10,705 bases of DNA from an uncultured Clostridia bacterium. GTDB lineage: Bacteria; Bacillota; Clostridia; UBA1381. The notes under the pieces were generated by a model. The model ran no database searches, had not been told where the DNA came from, and saw only the letters and a list, made by a program, of their open reading frames with translations. Each line of letters begins with the position of its first letter. Within the stretch, counting starts at the first letter, position 1. This document shows positions 7,220 through 10,705 of the stretch, in pieces. The position numbers and the translations under genes are program-made. The stretch is taken from contig CAMFCK010000009.1 of the NCBI GenBank assembly GCA_945948775.1, positions 1-10,705 of the forward strand, written 5' to 3'.

Positions 7220-7279
7220 GGCAAGAATTTCAACTGTTTCATCTCAAGTACCTGTCTTGCTCCTATTTTACCACATTTA

Positions 7280-7429
7280 TTATTTCATATTTTCGATCTT
7301 CATAAACTTGCTGCAGCAATCGCCGTTATTAAGATACATGTACGGACAGAAAGGTTCTCTTTTATCAAGCATCAGCATATCAAACCCTGTCCGGCATATG
7401 GGACAAAGCTGCTCTTTTTCGTTATTCAT
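7280..7429 (-). CDS. Small cysteine-rich, probably zinc-binding protein
   Basis: A 49-residue protein. Cysteines are at positions 9 and 12 (CPIC), 28 (FCPYMY) and 38-39 (CC), enough for one zinc site of the knuckle or ribbon type. ATG at 7429 has GGAGGT five bases upstream. It ends in a TAATAA double stop. It follows the S1-domain gene by about 50 bases that include a hairpin, and precedes the Rhs promoter, so it is the last gene of the conjugation-element block. Similar tiny cysteine-rich proteins are common in such elements, but I do not recognise a named family and assign no function. Confidence 0.75.
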   Translation of the reverse strand: MNNEKEQLCPICRTGFDMLMLDKREPFCPYMYLNNGDCCSKFMKIENMK

Positions 7430-7452
7430 AAGTTACCTCCCAAATAATTATA

Positions 7453-7473
7453 GGGCGGTCACTCAAACCGCCC
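7453..7473 (-). terminator. GC-rich hairpin between two genes
   Basis: GGGCGGT and ACCGCCC form a perfect seven-pair stem with a seven-base loop, located nine bases after the S1-domain gene. The bases that follow on the minus strand (TATAATTATTT) are AT-rich but not a true U-run, so termination would be partial. It may stabilise the upstream message or lower expression of the small gene. Confidence 0.5.
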
Positions 7474-7481
7474 CGTTATAA

Positions 7482-8360
7482 TCAGTGCATCTTTCTCAAA
7501 ATCTTGCCGTAAACCAGTTTTTTGTCCGTGTTGTATTTTGTAATCACGATCTCAACCGTATCGTCTGTCTTGTAGTCTCCGTCATACTGCATTGATTCAT
7601 AAGAACACAGAACATCGGTGATATTATCATAAAGCCGACAAAACCCGCCTCCGCCGTATTTACCGATGATTTTTGCAATCCGCGTTGAATGCAGCGGATG
7701 CCTCGTTTCAATACCGTCAAACGGATGCGGCGTTGTTTCCTTTACGGACAGCTTCAATATCTTTTCCCCGGGATTAAATTCCTTAACCACCGCTCTTTTT
7801 GTTTCCCCCGGTTTCATTGCCATGCGCAGATCCGGAACGAGGCTGTAGCTGATGTCGCGCTGGGGCAGCATAACGTCATAGCCGCCGAAATTGACCGTAC
7901 AGACGTTTTTGCCCACCGATACAACATCAACATTGACCGTTTTGCCCTCCAATCCTTCCCGTCTGTCGGTCAGCTTTTGCATTTTTTCAAGCGCAAGCTT
8001 TCTCGATGCTACGGCAAATCCTGCCTCACGGTCAATATGCGTTACGACAAACGGTATGTTTGCACCGCACATTGAATGCAGAATATGATAACCGCTGTCA
8101 AGCTCCAATGCAAAAACCTCTGTTTCCGGGATGATGATTTTAACCCTGTACTTAATAACGATCAGACAGCGCACAGTCTGCGGTACTGCCTTCCGCTTGC
8201 CTTTCGGCACAATATTAAATTCGTGAATATCCACGCCCGCAACTCTTCCGCTCATTACCGACGTACTTTTGAAGGAGGCATAAATTGCCTGCCATTCTTC
8301 TTTTTCCGCCGCAGTTAGATCCCTGTCCATTTCCGCCAGATTCAAATCCTTAAACTCCAT
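7482..8360 (-). CDS. S1-type RNA-binding protein of a conjugative element
   Basis: A 292-residue protein that looks like a chain of OB-fold S1 repeats. The clearest is residues about 138-208 (GKTVNVDVVSVGKN...ILKLSVKE), with a degenerate one at about 33-125 (MSGRVAGVDIHEFNIV...FAVASRKLALEKM) and another at about 225-292 (STRIAKIIGKYGGGGF...LVYGKILRKM). The segment FAVASRKLALEKM mimics the end of S1 repeats in ribosomal protein S1. Ribosomal S1 itself is longer and made of regular repeats, so this is a dedicated paralogue rather than rpsA. Such genes occur beside replication initiators in Tn1549-like elements; their role is not known to me, and binding RNA or single-stranded DNA is an inference. 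AAGGAGG eight bases before ATG supports the start, and it lies over the end of the preceding gene, indicating coupling. Confidence 0.8.
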   Translation of the reverse strand: MEFKDLNLAEMDRDLTAAEKEEWQAIYASFKSTSVMSGRVAGVDIHEFNIVPKGKRKAVPQTVRCLIVIKYRVKIIIPETEVFALELDSGYHILHSMCGANIPFVVTHIDREAGFAVASRKLALEKMQKLTDRREGLEGKTVNVDVVSVGKNVCTVNFGGYDVMLPQRDISYSLVPDLRMAMKPGETKRAVVKEFNPGEKILKLSVKETTPHPFDGIETRHPLHSTRIAKIIGKYGGGGFCRLYDNITDVLCSYESMQYDGDYKTDDTVEIVITKYNTDKKLVYGKILRKMH

Positions 8361-8373
8361 ATTTTTTTCCTCC

Positions 8374-8895
8374 TTACCTTTTGAAAAATTGTGTGCCCTG
8401 TCCTGTCACCATTGCGAATTTGCAGTTGCAGGACGTTTTGATTTTACTTATCTGCTCCTTTTCGTCCACAAGAAAAATTACCACCTCACACTTGTCGTCT
8501 GTAAATTTATCGTCCGCATAATCCGATACCGCCTTTTCATCTCCCTGCTTTACCGGAATAATGCATATGTTCTTGTCATGCTCCGTGCCCGGAACAATGA
8601 ATCTGATTGCCGCATAACCCTTTGCCCGATAATGACGCACATTCTCCGATAAAAAGCTTAACAGTACCTCAAATGAACGAATTACATCATAGTCCGGCTG
8701 TATCCCCTCATACATGACCACCTCACCACAGAGTTTAAAATCACCGAACCGGCTCATCTGCAAAAGGTACGCGTCAAGACTTTCAAACTTAGATCTAAAC
8801 TGTATATTTACCGCTCTTAATAACTGTTTTTTTGTAAGTGCGCCGTATTCGCAGAGCAACTCTTTTATGTACCGCTGATATGGGTTATAGAACAT
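8374..8895 (-). CDS. DUF5697-like protein of a conjugative element
   Basis: A 173-residue protein from my chosen start. The N-terminal part (YIKELLCEYGALTKKQLLRAV, about residues 9-29) reads like a winged-helix recognition region; the rest alternates strands and helices (YAAIRFIVPG, CEVVIFLVDEKEQI). It resembles the DUF5697 family found in Tn1549-like elements, by recall of the pattern. The ATG at 8895 has GGGAGG seven bases upstream; an in-frame ATG at 8913 overlaps the stop of the replication gene (ATGA) but lacks a clear ribosome site, and would add six residues (MKGGRK). The stop lies within the ribosome site of the S1-domain gene. No enzymatic motif is visible. Possible role in element maintenance or regulation, unproven. 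Confidence 0.75.
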   Translation of the reverse strand: MFYNPYQRYIKELLCEYGALTKKQLLRAVNIQFRSKFESLDAYLLQMSRFGDFKLCGEVVMYEGIQPDYDVIRSFEVLLSFLSENVRHYRAKGYAAIRFIVPGTEHDKNICIIPVKQGDEKAVSDYADDKFTDDKCEVVIFLVDEKEQISKIKTSCNCKFAMVTGQGTQFFKR

Positions 8896-8902
8896 TTTGC
8901 GT

Positions 8903-8908
8903 CCTCCC
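8903..8908 (-). promoter_or_regulatory. Ribosome-binding site favouring the start at 8895
   Basis: GGGAGG seven bases before the ATG at 8895. Because this motif itself encodes the Gly-Gly of the longer reading MKGGRK, the longer start at 8913 is probably an artefact of the ATGA overlap. Confidence 0.65.
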
Positions 8909-8909
8909 T

Positions 8910-9890
8910 TCATTCGTTTTTTCTAAGACTGTTTAAGAACGGATCCACCGCCGCCACCGTAAAATCCTCTGCTATGCAGTTGAAAATCGTACTCATAACA
9001 TACCTCTGATAATTCCTTATCGGTTTATTGTTTTTATGCAGATTTGCCATTGCGCTTTCAAGCGTTCCGGCGTTAATTTCATACATACGGCTGCGGATTT
9101 TCCCCTGCGGATATACTGCATTCCCCACGCGCAGGGTTTCACTGTAATACATCCGCTCTAGAGCATCATACAAGATCCTTTGCTCATCCTCCGGGAATGT
9201 GTCAAGCTGACAATTAGCTGTTATCTCCTCCAGACTGTAATTACCGTCAGTCAGTCTGTATTTACGTTCACTATGATTGACAGACTGACTGGTATCATGT
9301 TGATTTATATTATTCTGGTTTATATAAGTATGATTAGCATGCGGTTCTGGCATATCAAAAACTTCCAATACGGCAGGTTCAGAAGTTCCATTTGGGCATA
9401 TCTTTATCTTCCCGTTTTGCATATCACACAGCATTCTTTCTTCGTAAGATATGCCGTTTTGGAATGTCTTGTTTTTCTCTTCCTGAACTTCTGTTTTGGC
9501 ATATCTTGTTTTTTCAATCTCAGAAAAATCTTTTGCTCTTTTTACCGAAGTCTTCGGCTTAACTATGTATATCCTATTCGGAAAGCCTCTGCCGCAGCGT
9601 GTTTCACTTATTAGCTCCGCCCCAAGTAGTTCCTTAAACGCAGCAATTGCTTTTTTATACGTTATCCCCAACTCCTCAGCAATTTCTTCTCTGGTATATA
9701 TAAGGTATACCTCATCCTTATCATTAATCCAACCGTTCAATTTGGAAAGAGAAAGCCTGTCATACAGCAGTGCAAAGGTCAGCTTTGCATCAGATGACAG
9801 TATCTTGTATTTTTCATTTGCAAACATGCTTTTGGGAATTTTCAGAAATTCACAGTTTATTACATCATTTATCTTGTACACTTCATTCAT
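8910..9890 (-). CDS. Replication initiator, RepA_N family
   Basis: A 326-residue protein. Residues about 13-113 match the RepA_N domain: FLKIPKSMF, LSSDAKLTFALLYDRLSLS, WINDKDEVYLIYTREEIAEELGIT and FPNRIYIVKP, with the DNA-binding helix-turn-helix at about 65-90. A polar linker (114-205, rich in Asn and His near NQNNINQ) leads to a C-terminal helical domain at 218-320 (EEITANCQLDTF, RNYQRYVMSTIFN) like the DUF6017 type seen in initiators of conjugative elements. Such proteins start replication of plasmids or of the excised circular form of an element. GAGGAGG seven bases before ATG fixes the start. It begins 18 bases after the coupling-protein gene and overlaps the next frame's ATGA, so it is part of the same operon. 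No replication origin repeats are visible within or near it. Confidence 0.9.
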   Translation of the reverse strand: MNEVYKINDVINCEFLKIPKSMFANEKYKILSSDAKLTFALLYDRLSLSKLNGWINDKDEVYLIYTREEIAEELGITYKKAIAAFKELLGAELISETRCGRGFPNRIYIVKPKTSVKRAKDFSEIEKTRYAKTEVQEEKNKTFQNGISYEERMLCDMQNGKIKICPNGTSEPAVLEVFDMPEPHANHTYINQNNINQHDTSQSVNHSERKYRLTDGNYSLEEITANCQLDTFPEDEQRILYDALERMYYSETLRVGNAVYPQGKIRSRMYEINAGTLESAMANLHKNNKPIRNYQRYVMSTIFNCIAEDFTVAAVDPFLNSLRKNE

Positions 9891-9908
9891 AGCTTTTCCT
9901 CCTCGTCT

Positions 9909-10705
9909 TTATTCATTTAATATATCCTCTGCTGTACAGCTTTCCGGATCAAAAACCGTTTCATCAAAAGAGATTTGAAGCGGTTGATGTGGCATTATGG
10001 TCTCCGGACTTTCTTCTTCGGATTCCGGTATTACGACTGTACCGAAGTTCGGCTTAGGCGGCGTGTATGCCCCTGCTGCCTCCTTGCTCTCATGCTCTTG
10101 CTTTTGTACCTCTTCCTCCTGACGCCATTTGGGGATATAATCACTGATACGTGTATACTCCAATTCCTTAAATGCTGAGATCTCCTCCGGTATTATCTTA
10201 TATGCCTTTACTGGCTTTTGCCCTCGTATTAACAGCAGGCACTCCCTGTTATCCAGCTGCAAAACCTCCTCAGGGTACATAAGTGGACGCATTGTGTTTG
10301 ATTTTGTCTGTCTGTAGCCTGTAACTTCTCTTGTGATCGGCGAAAACAACGGCGTCTGCGGTGACATACTGTTTGTCAGCCGTATCGTCACATTTCCGCA
10401 GCGCTTTGAAATAAACTCGCTCGTCATGGTATCGTTACAGCCTAAAAACAGCTGTGTATCACAGTTACCGACAATCTCCTCCCATTCCTTTACCGGATAC
10501 CTGTCGGCAAGCTGAGCTATACTCTGTATAATGACATGACAGTTTATGCCGTATGAGCGCACAACCGATATGGTTTTCTTAAAATCCAACAGCTTTCCGC
10601 AGTTGCAAAATTCGTCCATAACAAAGTTCACCGGAACGGGCAGTCTTCCCCTTTCATCGCCATGCTTTCGCGCAAAGTCGGTAAGTCTTTTAAACAGCAG
10701 CGAAA
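9909..10705 (-). CDS. VirD4/TraG-type conjugative coupling ATPase, C-terminal part
   Basis: About 264 residues, open to the right edge; the full protein in this family is about 600 residues, so the Walker A part is outside. The Walker B region is VNFVMDEFCNCG near 10595-10631, followed by ISVVRSYGINCHVIIQSIAQL, GNCDTQLFLGCND and FISKRCG, which are features of the TraG/TraM-recognition C-terminal domain. RECLLLIRGQKPVKAYKI closes the ATPase fold, and the last 80 residues are a charged, flexible tail. The protein couples the relaxase-DNA complex to the mating channel at the membrane. An internal GTG at 10631 is not a start; translation is open across it. It heads the visible operon and shows that the region belongs to a conjugative element. 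Confidence 0.92.
   Translation of the reverse strand, partial: SLLFKRLTDFARKHGDERGRLPVPVNFVMDEFCNCGKLLDFKKTISVVRSYGINCHVIIQSIAQLADRYPVKEWEEIVGNCDTQLFLGCNDTMTSEFISKRCGNVTIRLTNSMSPQTPLFSPITREVTGYRQTKSNTMRPLMYPEEVLQLDNRECLLLIRGQKPVKAYKIIPEEISAFKELEYTRISDYIPKWRQEEEVQKQEHESKEAAGAYTPPKPNFGTVVIPESEEESPETIMPHQPLQISFDETVFDPESCTAEDILNE

Noticed and set aside
7447..7452. TATAAT just before the small cysteine-rich gene
   Set aside because: No acceptable -35 element lies 16-18 bases upstream (the bases there are CGGGGC, part of the hairpin), so it is not called a promoter.
8896..8913. ATG at 8913 as start of the DUF5697-like gene
   Set aside because: It lacks its own ribosome site and its codons are the ribosome site for the ATG at 8895. 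The ATGA overlap leaves a small chance that it is used.
9180..9978. Plus-strand open frames of 144 and 160 codons opposite the replication initiator and coupling protein
   Set aside because: They are mirror readings of well-recognised genes; apparent hydrophobic stretches come from the complementary codons, and no ribosome site precedes them.

Overview
All genes in this window lie on the minus strand, so the biological reading order runs from the right edge (10705) to the left edge (1). Strong GGAGG ribosome-binding sites, moderate-to-low GC, and the gene families present point to a Gram-positive Clostridia-type host (Lachnospiraceae/Oscillospiraceae-like, probably gut). The host assignment is an inference from family and style; there is no rRNA or housekeeping gene to confirm it.

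Right part (about 7280-10705): the backbone of an integrative conjugative element of the Tn1549-like kind. In transcription order it holds the C-terminal part of a VirD4/TraG-type coupling ATPase (cut by the window edge), a RepA_N replication initiator, a DUF5697-like protein, an S1-type RNA-binding protein and a 49-residue cysteine-rich, probably zinc-binding protein. Gaps are short (18 nt) or absent (ATGA overlap; a ribosome site lying over the preceding stop codon), so this looks like one operon, with a hairpin at 7453-7473 before the last small gene.

Middle (7035-7219): a control region. A near-consensus promoter (TTGATT, 17 nt, TATAAT) is followed by a six-codon leader ORF with an excellent ribosome site. 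Its stop codon lies on the first base of a strong intrinsic-terminator hairpin with an eight-U tail. An AU-rich palindrome comes next, then the ribosome site of the first structural gene. This is the layout of a ribosome-controlled attenuator.

Left part (1-7034): a secreted Rhs/YD-repeat polymorphic-toxin locus. A 288-residue secreted protein ending in a YD repeat overlaps by one base (TAATG) the start of an 1850-residue secreted Rhs protein. That protein has the usual YD-repeat shell, an RHS core ending at DPTG, and a variable tip of about 180 residues that resembles the putative amidase domain (Amidase_6, papain/NlpC-like). Eight bases after its stop begins a 141-residue protein with one N-terminal membrane helix, the best candidate for the cognate immunity protein. 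Its predicted outward-facing domain fits a toxin that acts on the wall.

At the left edge, bases 1-70 repeat 68 of 70 bases of the main rhs gene (1485-1554) in the same reading frame, without a visible start codon. This is the expected signature of a displaced (orphan) Rhs tip whose alternative toxin lies just outside the window. Together the window reads as a conjugative element carrying an interbacterial-competition cassette with a tip-switching reservoir and a regulated promoter.
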